Part shown: piece by piece, positions 8,089 to 16,152 of the stretch | How the letters are laid out: every line of letters begins with the position of its first letter | Position numbering within the stretch: the first letter of the stretch is position 1 | From: Streptomyces sp. 846.5 | GTDB taxonomy: Bacteria; Actinomycetota; Actinomycetes; Streptomycetales; Streptomycetaceae | Reading direction: 5' to 3' | Assembly (NCBI RefSeq): GCF_004365705.1 | Contig: NZ_SOBN01000001.1 | Coordinates: 2,434,555-2,498,554, forward strand | DNA length: 64,000 nt | Made by a program: the position numbers and the translations under genes | Notes under the pieces: model-generated | Database searches by the model: none | Told to the model about the DNA's origin: nothing | The model's input: only the letters and a program-made list of their open reading frames with translations

Positions 8089-10961
8089 CAGCTGCCGGCG
8101 CGGCGCATCTTGGTGCCGCAGGAGAAGCAGAGCGGGGCGTCGGAGTTGATGCCCTGCTGGAGCTCCAGGAGTTCGGTGGAGTTGTGCACCACCGGGCTGG
8201 GCAGCGGCTGGACCACGGCCGCCGGAGCCGCCGGAGCAATCGGAGCGGCCGGGACCGCCTGGGGCCTGGTCACGGCCCGGGGGGCGGACTGGGACAGGCC
8301 CTCGACCTCGACGTCGACGTCCTGGTCGGTCGGCTCGTAGGAGCCGGTCTCCAGGTGCCGCTGGCGTTCCTCGACGGAGTGGATGCCGAGCGCGGAGCGG
8401 GTCTCGAAGGGCAGGAAGTCCAGCGCCAGGCGGCGGAAGATGTAGTCAACGATCGACTGGGCCATCCGCACGTCGGGGTCGTCGGTCAGACCGGCCGGCT
8501 CGAAGCGCATGTTGGTGAACTTGGAGACGTAGGTCTCCAGCGGGACGCCGTACTGCATGCCGACCGAGACCGCGATGGAGAAGGCGTCCATCATGCCCGC
8601 GAGAGTCGAGCCCTGCTTGGACATCTTGAGGAAGACCTCGCCCAGGCCGTCGTCCGGGTAGGAGTTGGCGGTCATGTAGCCCTCGGCGCCGCCCACCGTG
8701 AAGGAGGTGGTGATGCCGGGACGACCCTTGGGGAGGCGCTTGCGGACCGGACGGTACTCGACGACCTTCTCCACGACGGCCGGGGCGGAGGGCTTCGCCT
8801 CGGCCTTGCCGTCGTTCTTGGACTTGGCCGAGAGCGGCTGGCCGACCTTGCAGTTGTCGCGGTAGATCGCCAGCGCCTTGACGCCGAGCTTCCACGCCTC
8901 GAAGTAGATCTCCTCGACCTCTTCGACGGTGGCGCTCTCGGGCATGTTCACGGTCTTGGAGATGGCGCCGGAGATCCAGGGCTGGATCGCGGACATCATC
9001 CGGACGTGGCCCATGGCGGAGATGACCCGCTCGCCCATGGCGCAGTCGAAGATCGAGTAGTGCTCGGTCCGCAGCCCGGGCGCCCCGACGATGTTGCCGT
9101 GGTCGGCGATGTGCGCGACGACCGCCTCGATCTGCTCCGGCTGGTAGCCGAGGCGCTTGAGGGCGCGCGGCACGGTGTTGTTGACGATCTGCATCGAGCC
9201 GCCGCCGACCAGCTTCTTGAACTTGACCAGGGCGAGGTCGGGCTCGACGCCCGTGGTGTCGCAGTCCATCATCAGGCCGATGGTGCCGGTGGGCGCCAGC
9301 ACGCTCGCCTGGGCGTTGCGGAAACCGTTCTTCGCGCCGAGGCGGAGCACGTCCTGCCAGGTCTCCGTCGCCGCCGCCCAGATCGGGGCGTCCAGCTCGT
9401 CGCCGCGGGGAGCCTCGGCGTTCGCGTCGGCGTGCTGGCGCATGACCCGCTGGTGCGGCTCGGCGTTGCGGGCGTAGCCGTCGTACGGGCCGACGATGTC
9501 GGCCAGTTCGGCGCCGCGCCGGTAGGCGGTGCCGGTCATCAGCGAGGTGATGGCGCCGGCCAGGGCCCGGCCGCCGTCGGAGTCGTAGGCGTGGCCGGTC
9601 GCCATCAGCAGGGCGCCGAGGTTGGCGTAGCCGATGCCCAGCTGACGGTAGGCGCGGGTGGTCTCGCCGATCTTCTGGGTCGGGAAGTCCGCGAAGCAGA
9701 TGGAGATGTCCATCGCGGTGATGACCAGCTCGACGACCTTGGCAAAGGTGACCGCGTCGAAGCTGTCGTCGTCACGGAGGAACTTCATCAGGTTCAGCGA
9801 GGCCAGGTTGCAGCTGGAGTTGTCCAGGTGCATGTACTCGGAGCAGGGGTTGGACGCGTTGATCCGACCGGACTCCGGGCAGGTGTGCCAGTGGTTGATG
9901 GTGCTGTCGTACTGGATGCCGGGGTCGGCGCAGGCCCAGGCGGCCTCGGCCATCTTGCGGAACAGGCCCTTGGCGTCGACGGTCTCGATGACCTCGCCGG
10001 TGAGCCGGGCCCGCAGGCCGAACTCGGCGCCGTTCTCGACCGCGGTCATGAACTCGTCGTTGACCCGGATCGAGTTGTTGGCGTTCTGGTACTGGACCGA
10101 GGTGATGTCGTCGCCGCCGAGGTCCATGTCGAAGCCCGCGTCACGGAGGGCGCGGATCTTCTCCTCCTCCTTGACCTTGGTCTCGATGAAGGCCTCGACG
10201 TCGGGGTGGTCCACGTCCAGCACGACCATCTTGGCCGCACGGCGGGTCGCGCCGCCCGACTTGATCGTTCCGGCGGAGGCGTCGGCGCCGCGCATGAAGG
10301 AGACCGGGCCCGAGGCGTTGCCGCCGGAGGTCAGCAGCTCCTTGGAGGAGCGGATCCGGGAGAGGTTCAGGCCGGCACCGGAGCCGCCCTTGAAGATCAT
10401 CCCCTCTTCCTTGTACCAGTCCAGGATCGAGTCCATGGAGTCGTCGACGGAGAGGATGAAGCAGGCGCTGACCTGCTGCGGCTGCTGGGTGCCGACATTG
10501 AACCAGACCGGCGAGTTGAAGCTGAACACCTGGTGGAGGAGGGCGTGGGTCAGCTCGTGCTCGAAGATCTCGGCGTCGGCCGGGGAGCCGAAGTAGCCGT
10601 GCTTCTCACCGGCGGCGCGATAGGTCAGCACCACCCGGTCGATGATCTGCTTGAGGCTCCACTCGCGCTGCTCGGTGCCCAGCGCACCGCGGAAGTACTT
10701 GCTGGTCACGATGTTGGTGGCGTTGACCGACCAGAAGCCGGGGAACTCCACGCCGCGCTGCTCGAAGTTGACCGAGCCGTCCCGCCAGTTGGTCATGACG
10801 ACGTCGCGCCGCTCCCACTGGACCTCGTCGTAGGGGTGCACGCCGGGGGTCGTGTAGATGCGCTCGATGCGGAGACCCGCGCCGGCCTTCGGGCCGGTGG
10901 CCTTGCCGCCCTTGGCCGCACCGCCCTTGCCTGCCCGGGTACCGCTGGTGGTGTCCGTCAT
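8046..10961 (-). CDS. nrdJ: Adenosylcobalamin-dependent (class II) ribonucleotide reductase
   Basis: 971 residues. It reduces ribonucleotides to deoxyribonucleotides using a B12 radical, independent of oxygen. After a Gly/Lys/Ala-rich leader of about 28 residues comes the reductase barrel. FNSPVWFNVG, QVSACFILSVDDSMDSIL and NPCSEYMHLDNSSCNLASLN carry the conserved cysteine and the Asn-x-Cys-x-Glu-like active site loop. The C-terminus has a zinc-type set of cysteines (CFSCGTKM...CYLCEGCG) and a redox tail ending in CS. The nrdR gene lies upstream on the same strand with 176 bases between them, the usual streptomycete nrdRJ arrangement. It overlaps the convergent exporter gene by 43 bases. Confidence 0.97.
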   Translation of the reverse strand: MTDTTSGTRAGKGGAAKGGKATGPKAGAGLRIERIYTTPGVHPYDEVQWERRDVVMTNWRDGSVNFEQRGVEFPGFWSVNATNIVTSKYFRGALGTEQREWSLKQIIDRVVLTYRAAGEKHGYFGSPADAEIFEHELTHALLHQVFSFNSPVWFNVGTQQPQQVSACFILSVDDSMDSILDWYKEEGMIFKGGSGAGLNLSRIRSSKELLTSGGNASGPVSFMRGADASAGTIKSGGATRRAAKMVVLDVDHPDVEAFIETKVKEEEKIRALRDAGFDMDLGGDDITSVQYQNANNSIRVNDEFMTAVENGAEFGLRARLTGEVIETVDAKGLFRKMAEAAWACADPGIQYDSTINHWHTCPESGRINASNPCSEYMHLDNSSCNLASLNLMKFLRDDDSFDAVTFAKVVELVITAMDISICFADFPTQKIGETTRAYRQLGIGYANLGALLMATGHAYDSDGGRALAGAITSLMTGTAYRRGAELADIVGPYDGYARNAEPHQRVMRQHADANAEAPRGDELDAPIWAAATETWQDVLRLGAKNGFRNAQASVLAPTGTIGLMMDCDTTGVEPDLALVKFKKLVGGGSMQIVNNTVPRALKRLGYQPEQIEAVVAHIADHGNIVGAPGLRTEHYSIFDCAMGERVISAMGHVRMMSAIQPWISGAISKTVNMPESATVEEVEEIYFEAWKLGVKALAIYRDNCKVGQPLSAKSKNDGKAEAKPSAPAVVEKVVEYRPVRKRLPKGRPGITTSFTVGGAEGYMTANSYPDDGLGEVFLKMSKQGSTLAGMMDAFSIAVSVGMQYGVPLETYVSKFTNMRFEPAGLTDDPDVRMAQSIVDYIFRRLALDFLPFETRSALGIHSVEERQRHLETGSYEPTDQDVDVEVEGLSQSAPRAVTRPQAVPAAPIAPAAPAAVVQPLPSPVVHNSTELLELQQGINSDAPLCFSCGTKMRRAGSCYLCEGCGSTSGCS

Positions 10962-11137
10962 TGCCGCCTCCTCCTGGGCAAAACGCCCTGGGCGCCCCGC
11001 TGCTTCCCGGGGACCCGTCGTATCCGCAAAATCCGCAAATCAATTCCGCGCAGGCAGAAGCGCCCCCTCGGGCGTCCCTGGTGCGTTGGCGTGTGGTGCG
11101 TGCCGTGTGGTGCGCGCTCAGGCTGCTGGAACGGTGC

Positions 11138-11638
11138 CTACTGCGACGCGGTGGCGGGAGCGGGCACGGCTGCGCCCTCCTCCGCCGCTGGAGGCCGGTC
11201 CACGCGGAGCTCCGCGATGGCGGCCTCGAAGTCCTCAAGCGATTCGTAGGCCCGGTACACCGAGGCGAACCTCAGATACGCGACCACGTCCAGCTCCTTG
11301 AGCGGGCCGAGTATGGCCAGGCCCACGTCATGGGTGGAGAGCTCGGCGCTGCCGGTCGCCCGGACGCACTCCTCCACCCGCTGGCCGAGCAGGGCGAGCG
11401 CGTCCTCGCTGACGGGGCGCCCCTGGCAGGCCTTGCGTACGCCGCTGATCACCTTGTCGCGGCTGAACGGCTCGGTGACCCCGCTGCGCTTGATCACCAT
11501 CAGTGCCGCGGTCTCCACCGTGGTGAAACGGCGGTTGCAGTCCGGGCACTGGCGGCGGCGGCGGATCGAGGTGCCGTCGTCGGTGGTACGGGAGTCGACC
11601 ACCCGGCTGTCCGGGTGCCTGCAGAAGGGGCAGTGCAT
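11138..11638 (-). CDS. nrdR: Transcriptional repressor NrdR
   Basis: 166 residues. NrdR senses ATP/dATP and represses ribonucleotide reductase genes. The N-terminal zinc ribbon has cysteines at 3, 6, 31 and 34 (MHCPFC and QCPDCNRRF), followed by an ATP-cone from about residue 48 ([20 protein letters not shown]). The start at 11638 is chosen because NrdR proteins begin with MxCPxC; an in-frame start 12 codons earlier would add an unrelated leader. An acidic, alanine-rich tail of about 20 residues follows the ATP-cone. Two NrdR-box-like sites sit upstream at 11716 and 11748, consistent with self-repression and control of nrdJ. Confidence 0.96.
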   Translation of the reverse strand: MHCPFCRHPDSRVVDSRTTDDGTSIRRRRQCPDCNRRFTTVETAALMVIKRSGVTEPFSRDKVISGVRKACQGRPVSEDALALLGQRVEECVRATGSAELSTHDVGLAILGPLKELDVVAYLRFASVYRAYESLEDFEAAIAELRVDRPPAAEEGAAVPAPATASQ

Positions 11639-11715
11639 GGTGCTGGTGTCCCTTCTGTCGCCGGTGTCCTGCACCTGATCCTAGGCGATGGCCGCGGACG
11701 GGTTCCACGCGGGGA

Positions 11716-11730
11716 ACCACTACCTGTGGC
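11716..11730. promoter_or_regulatory. Candidate NrdR box (distal)
   Basis: ACCACTACCTGTGGC. It matches the second site in ACCACTA and in the TGG end, and starts exactly 32 bases from it, three helical turns, as known for paired NrdR boxes in front of ribonucleotide reductase genes. Confidence 0.65.
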
Positions 11731-11747
11731 CGTCGGAGACCTATGTA

Positions 11748-11763
11748 ACCACTAGATCTGGTG
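11748..11763. promoter_or_regulatory. Candidate NrdR box (proximal to lexA)
   Basis: ACCACTAGATCTGGTG, a near-palindrome with central TAGATC, 110 bases upstream of the nrdR start. It resembles the palindromic 16-bp NrdR box (acaCnAnATnTnGtgt type) and pairs with the site at 11716. Confidence 0.7.
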
Positions 11764-11940
11764 CTCGCGCCAAGCCTTCGCGCACCGCGTGTCGTAGCCC
11801 GCAGCTCACGCCCAGCGATCACCGCAGGTCAGACCGGAGGGGCTGCTGGAGCACCCGCGCAACTCTCACCCGGTTGGCCCGCGAGGCACGAAAAGCACGG
11901 GAAGGGACCGCTGCGCCGGGATTCATGAGATCCTGCTGCT

Positions 11941-11954
11941 CGAACAAACGATCG
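11941..11954. promoter_or_regulatory. Candidate LexA (SOS) box, upstream copy
   Basis: CGAAC-AAAC-GATCG differs by one base from the actinobacterial LexA consensus CGAAC-N4-GTTCG. It lies between the nrdR and lexA promoters, so it might act on either. Confidence 0.5.
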
Positions 11955-12026
11955 CATCATCAGCCGTACTCGCGCCTTGTACACCGCCAACCTTGATCAC
12001 GTCAGGCGACCCAGTAATAATTCACT

Positions 12027-12040
12027 CGAACGTGTGTTTG
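12027..12040. promoter_or_regulatory. Candidate LexA (SOS) box of lexA
   Basis: CGAAC-GTGT-GTTTG, one mismatch to the consensus CGAAC-N4-GTTCG, 69 bases upstream of the lexA start. Autoregulation of lexA through such a site is the known pattern in actinobacteria. Confidence 0.75.
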
Positions 12041-12108
12041 GCGCAACCTTTCGATCGGTCATACCGTTGGCCTATTCAAAGGGAGAACGTCCGTCGAGAG
12101 GGGCCGCC

Positions 12109-13032
12109 GTGACCACCGCAAAAAGTAGCACCGTCCCGGTGCAGGAAAGCTCCCAGCACTCCAGCACCGCGCACAGCAGCCAGACCCAGGCCCGTAGCCG
12201 GGAAGACCTCGGGAATACCGTCTCGGGGCTCCTTCCGAGCCAGTCGTCCGGTTCCTCCGTACCCCACTCCGAACCCCACTCCTCGGGACACTCCTTGGAC
12301 GCTCCAGAGAATGCCGCGGCCGACATCGCCGTGGACGAGACCCTTGCGGGTGAAAGCCCCGCACGCTCCCTCCCGGGCCGCCCGCCCGGAATCCGCACCG
12401 ACGAGGCCGGGCTGACCGAAAGGCAGCGCCGGGTCATCGAGGTCATCCGGGATTCCGTGCAGCGGCGCGGATATCCGCCGAGCATGCGGGAGATCGGCCA
12501 GTCCGTCGGCCTCTCCAGCACCTCGTCGGTCGCCCACCAGCTGATGGCGCTGGAGCGCAAGGGATTCCTGCGCCGCGACCCGCATCGTCCGCGCGCCTAC
12601 GAAGTACGCGGTATGGATGTGGTCCGTCCGGTGCCGGAAAGCACCACCGGACGCCCGGCGACCTCGTACGTCCCGTTGATCGGGCGGATCGCCGCCGGTG
12701 GGCCGATTCTCGCCGAGCAGTCGGTGGAGGACGTCTTCCCGCTGCCCCGGCAACTGGTCGGCGACGGCGAACTGTTCGTGCTCAAGGTGAGCGGCGACTC
12801 GATGGTCGAGGCAGCGATCATGGACGGCGACTGGGTCACCGTGCGACGCCAGCCAGTGGCGGAGAACGGCGACATCGTCGCGGCGATGATCGACGGCGAG
12901 GCGACCGTGAAGCGTCTGAAGCGCGAGGACGGCCACATCTGGCTGATGCCGCACAACGCGGCGTACGAGCCGATCCCCGGCGACAGCGCGACGATCCTCG
13001 GCAAGGTCGTGGCGGTGCTCCGCCGGCTCTGA
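12109..13032 (+). CDS. lexA: SOS repressor LexA
   Basis: 307 residues from a GTG preceded by GAGAGG. LexA represses DNA damage genes and cleaves itself when RecA filaments form. A long disordered N-terminal extension (about 85 residues, rich in Ser, Gln and Pro) precedes the winged helix beginning near [40 protein letters not shown] is the recognition segment. The cleavage site Ala-Gly lies in IGRIAAGG; the catalytic serine is in GDSMVEAA and the lysine in ATVKRLKRE. Streptomycete LexA proteins have shorter extensions as I remember them, so the length of this one is mildly unusual. A hairpin terminator follows. Confidence 0.95.
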   Translation: MTTAKSSTVPVQESSQHSSTAHSSQTQARSREDLGNTVSGLLPSQSSGSSVPHSEPHSSGHSLDAPENAAADIAVDETLAGESPARSLPGRPPGIRTDEAGLTERQRRVIEVIRDSVQRRGYPPSMREIGQSVGLSSTSSVAHQLMALERKGFLRRDPHRPRAYEVRGMDVVRPVPESTTGRPATSYVPLIGRIAAGGPILAEQSVEDVFPLPRQLVGDGELFVLKVSGDSMVEAAIMDGDWVTVRRQPVAENGDIVAAMIDGEATVKRLKREDGHIWLMPHNAAYEPIPGDSATILGKVVAVLRRL

Positions 13033-13056
13033 ACTCGACGGCTCGGCGACACAGCA

Positions 13057-13099
13057 GACTTGCGGCGGTCCCCCGGAGGAGGGTGGGCCGCCGCAAGTC
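13057..13099. terminator. Bidirectional terminator between lexA and dinG
   Basis: GACTTGCGGCGG (13057-13068) pairs with CCGCCGCAAGTC (13088-13099) over 12 bp, loop 19 bases. It lies between the two convergent stops and can serve both. Confidence 0.75.
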
Positions 13100-13122
13100 C
13101 GTTTGCGCTACCGGGCTTGGGG

Positions 13123-15258
13123 CTACCGGGCCTTGACCGGACGGGGCGGCGCGGCTGCGGCGTTGATGGCGGCCAGCGAACGGCGGACCTGGTTGCGGTC
13201 CGTGGTGTACCAGAAGTCCGGCATCGAGGAGCGGAAGAAGCCGCCGTAACGGGCCGTCGCCAGCCGTGAGTCGAGCACCGCGACCACGCCGCGGTCCTCG
13301 GCAGCCCGGATGAGCCGACCGGCACCCTGGGCCATCAGCAGCGCGGCGTGATTGGCCGCCACCGCCATGAAGCCGTTGCCGCCGTGCTCCTCGACCGCCT
13401 TCTGCCGGGCGCTCATCAGCGGATCGTCCGGCCGCGGGAAGGGAATGCGGTCCATCACCACCAACTGGCAGGCGGAACCGGGGACATCGACCCCCTGCCA
13501 GAGCGACAGGGTGCCGAAGAGACAGCTCTCGGTGGAGGCCGAGAAGTTCCGGATCAGCTCCCCCAGGGTGTCCTCACCCTGGAGCAGGATCTCGCCGGGC
13601 ACCCGCTCCCGCAGCGCCTCGGCGGCCGCCTTGGCGGCTCGCATCGACGAGAACAGGCCCAGGGTGCGGCCCCCGGCGGCCTCGATCAGCTCGGCGAGCT
13701 CGTCCAGCATCGCCGGACGGTCGGGCTCACGGCCCGGCGGCGGCAGATGCCGGGCGACATAGAGGATGCCCTGCTTGGGGTAGTCGAAGGGCGAGCCGAC
13801 GTCCATGGCGCGCCAGGCGGGGGTCGACTCCGCCAGCGGCTCGCCGATGTCGTCGCGTCCCGCAGCGGCGGCGGGGGCCTTGCCGTCCTCGCCCACCCGG
13901 CCCTCGGGGCCCAGGCCCAGGGAGAGCCCGACGCCGTTGAAGTCCCCGCCCAGCTTGAGCGTGGCGGAGGTGAGGACGACCGAGCGCTCCTTGTAGAGGT
14001 TCTCCCGCAGCAGTCCGGAGACGCTCAGCGGGGCGACCCGCAGCGAGGAGGTACCCGCGCCGAAGCGGTCGTTGTTCTCGATCCACAGCACGTCGTACTC
14101 GGAGCCCTCCAGCATCCGGTCGGCGGTGTCGTGGACGGTCTCCACCGAGGCCAGCGCCTGCTTGCGGACCGCGTCCTCGTCGCTGACGCCCTTGTCGCGC
14201 ACCTCGCCGATGGAGGTGATGACGGCCCGCGCCGCCTCGCGGATGGCGGCGACGGCGTAGCCGATGTTCTCCGGCAGCTCCTCGACCCGGCCGGGCTGGG
14301 CGATCTCCATCAGGCCGTGGAAGTTCTCGGCGGCGGCCTGGAGCTGGTCCACCGCCTTCTCGTTGGCGAGTTTGGCCGCCCGCTTGACCGCGCGGTTGAC
14401 CGCGCCGGTGGTCAGCTCGGCGGTGGCGATGCCGGTGACCCGGGAGACCAGCTCATGCGCCTCGTCGACGATCAGCAGCTCGTGCTCGGGGAGGACCGGA
14501 GCCCCCTCCAGCGCGTCGATGGCGAGCAGCGCGTGGTTGGTGACGACCACGTCGGCCAGTTTGGCCCGCTCGCGCGCGGACTCCGCGAAGCACTCGCCCC
14601 CGTAGGGACAGCGGGTGGCGCCCAGGCACTCCTTGGAGCTGACCGCCATCTGCGCCCAGGCCCGGTCGGAGACGCCGGGCGACATGTCGTCCCGGTCGCC
14701 GGTCTCGGTCTCGTCGGCCCAGTCGCGGAGCCGGATGATGTCCTGGCCGAGTTTGCTGGTGGGGCCGCCGAGCACCTCCGCCGGGTCGAACAGCCCGTCC
14801 CCGTCGTCGCTGGGCGCGCCCTCGTGCACCCGGTGCAGGCAGAGGTAGTTGGAACGGCCCTTGAGCATGGCGAACTGGGGGCGGCGGCGCAGCAGCGGCT
14901 GCAGCGCGTCCACGGTGCGCGGCAGGTCCCGCTCCACCAGCTGCCGTTGCAGGGCGAGGGTCGCGGTGGCCACCACCACCCTGTCTCCGTGGGCCAGGGC
15001 GGGAACGAGGTAGGCGAGCGACTTCCCGGTGCCGGTGCCGGCCTGAACCAGCAGATGTTCGCCGCCGTCCACGGCGGCGGCGACGGCCTCCGCCATGGCG
15101 ATCTGCCCGGGGCGTTCGACGCCGCCGACTGCGGCGACGGCGGCGTGCAGGAGTTCCCCGATCCGGCCGGACCCGGTGGGGGCTTCCCCCTCGCCTGCCG
15201 GAGAGGCCGATGGGGTGTCGTCGGTGGCGCCCTCGCCGGGCGTGGGAAGTTCAGTCAT
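13123..15258 (-). CDS. dinG: DinG-like ATP-dependent DNA helicase
   Basis: 711 residues, superfamily 2, XPD/DinG branch. These 5'-3' helicases unwind damaged or RNA-containing structures. Walker A is AGTGTGKS at residues 73-80 and the DEAH box is in IVDEAHELV. Four cysteines fit an iron-sulfur cluster: one in SNYLCLHRV and three in KECLGATRCPYGGECF. The C-terminal helicase motif appears as AQGAGRLIRAAEDRGVVAVLDSR. No LexA box is seen directly upstream; the gene starts 39 bases after the nitrilase-family gene and may be read from the siderophore operon promoter or from its own. Confidence 0.9.
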   Translation of the reverse strand: MTELPTPGEGATDDTPSASPAGEGEAPTGSGRIGELLHAAVAAVGGVERPGQIAMAEAVAAAVDGGEHLLVQAGTGTGKSLAYLVPALAHGDRVVVATATLALQRQLVERDLPRTVDALQPLLRRRPQFAMLKGRSNYLCLHRVHEGAPSDDGDGLFDPAEVLGGPTSKLGQDIIRLRDWADETETGDRDDMSPGVSDRAWAQMAVSSKECLGATRCPYGGECFAESARERAKLADVVVTNHALLAIDALEGAPVLPEHELLIVDEAHELVSRVTGIATAELTTGAVNRAVKRAAKLANEKAVDQLQAAAENFHGLMEIAQPGRVEELPENIGYAVAAIREAARAVITSIGEVRDKGVSDEDAVRKQALASVETVHDTADRMLEGSEYDVLWIENNDRFGAGTSSLRVAPLSVSGLLRENLYKERSVVLTSATLKLGGDFNGVGLSLGLGPEGRVGEDGKAPAAAAGRDDIGEPLAESTPAWRAMDVGSPFDYPKQGILYVARHLPPPGREPDRPAMLDELAELIEAAGGRTLGLFSSMRAAKAAAEALRERVPGEILLQGEDTLGELIRNFSASTESCLFGTLSLWQGVDVPGSACQLVVMDRIPFPRPDDPLMSARQKAVEEHGGNGFMAVAANHAALLMAQGAGRLIRAAEDRGVVAVLDSRLATARYGGFFRSSMPDFWYTTDRNQVRRSLAAINAAAAPPRPVKAR

Positions 15259-15297
15259 GGCTCGCCCAGCGTAGAGGTCGGCACTGACAGGCGGCCA

Positions 15298-16146
15298 TCA
15301 GCGCAGGGTGGTGTGGAGGCGCGAGCCGCTCGCGGCGCGGAGCGAGGGGTCGACCAGGACCGGCTCCTCGGCCCGGGCCGCCGCCAGTGCGTCCGGGTCG
15401 AGGAAGGCGACGGCGATGCCCGGATCGGCCTCGCCGGCGTCGCTCTGCAGGGTCCCGTCGGGGTTCCAGCCGGCGCTGCCGCCGCAGCCCAGGTAGGGGC
15501 CGGACGGTCCGCTGTGGTTGGCCAGCAGCACGTAGCAGGTGTTGTCGAGGGCCCGGGCGGGGAGCCGGACGGCGCGCTCCCTGGCCCCGCTGCCCCGGCC
15601 GAGCATGGCGCCGACCAGGTAACCGTGGCAGCCGTCCAGGGCGGCGGCGCGGGCGTGCTCGGGAAAGCCCAGGTCCCAGCAGATGCCCAGGCCGAGACGC
15701 CAGCCGTCCACGTCGAGCGTGCAGCCGTCGGCGCCGGCCGTGAACCCGTGGGCACGCTCCCTGGGGGTGACATGCTGCTTGTCGTACTGGGCGGCCCGCT
15801 GTCCGCTGCCGTCGATCACCAGGGCGGAGATCCGCAGCTCGCCGGAGTCGGGAGTCCGGGTCGGCGCGCCGACGACGACCGCGGTGCCGGTGTCGGCGCA
15901 GGCCGCGGCCAGCGGGTCCAGGCGCGGGTCGTCCGGGGCGATGGTGCGACGGTCGGGGTCGGCCGCGATGTCCGGCAACTCGTAGCCGGTGAGCCACAGT
16001 TCCGGGAGCACCAGGAGTCGTGCGCCCTGGTCGGCGGCCCGGTGCAGCAGGTCCACGGCGGTGGCGGTGTTGGCGGCGACGTCGAGGGCCGCGCAGGCGG
16101 CCTGGCCTGCCGCGACGGTCAGTCCGGCGGCGGGGTGCTGGTCCAT
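15298..16146 (-). CDS. Carbon-nitrogen hydrolase (nitrilase superfamily)
   Basis: 282 residues. The catalytic triad of the superfamily can be seen: Glu in VLPELWLTGYE, Lys in YDKQHVTPRE and Cys in GLGICWDLGFPE. Members hydrolyse amides, nitriles or carbamoyl groups. The exact substrate cannot be read from the sequence; aliphatic amidase or N-carbamoyl-amine hydrolase activity is plausible. It begins only 6 bases after the siderophore monooxygenase stop, so it is almost certainly cotranscribed, which raises the possibility that it trims or recycles the siderophore or an amine precursor. That role is inference from position only. Confidence 0.88.
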   Translation of the reverse strand: MDQHPAAGLTVAAGQAACAALDVAANTATAVDLLHRAADQGARLLVLPELWLTGYELPDIAADPDRRTIAPDDPRLDPLAAACADTGTAVVVGAPTRTPDSGELRISALVIDGSGQRAAQYDKQHVTPRERAHGFTAGADGCTLDVDGWRLGLGICWDLGFPEHARAAALDGCHGYLVGAMLGRGSGARERAVRLPARALDNTCYVLLANHSGPSGPYLGCGGSAGWNPDGTLQSDAGEADPGIAVAFLDPDALAAARAEEPVLVDPSLRAASGSRLHTTLR

Positions 16147-16152
16147 GGGCCG

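Larger units (their letters stand above)
11639..12108. other. Divergent nrdR/lexA control region without genes
   Basis: 470 bases between the nrdR and lexA starts. Besides the two NrdR-box and two LexA-box candidates it shows lower GC content between about 11940 and 12080, as expected for promoters. I see no convincing small gene, tRNA or riboswitch fold here. Confidence 0.6.

Noticed and set aside
11084-11114. Repeated CGTGTGGTGCG between nrdR and nrdJ as a regulatory array
   Set aside because: Only two copies with 14-base period and no symmetry; more likely a small duplication without clear function.
8184-11249. Open frame of over 1000 codons on the plus strand opposite nrdJ
   Set aside because: It is an antisense shadow produced by high third-position GC; the minus-strand protein is a clear class II ribonucleotide reductase. 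The same holds for the long frames opposite dinG, lhr, rimO and ftsK.
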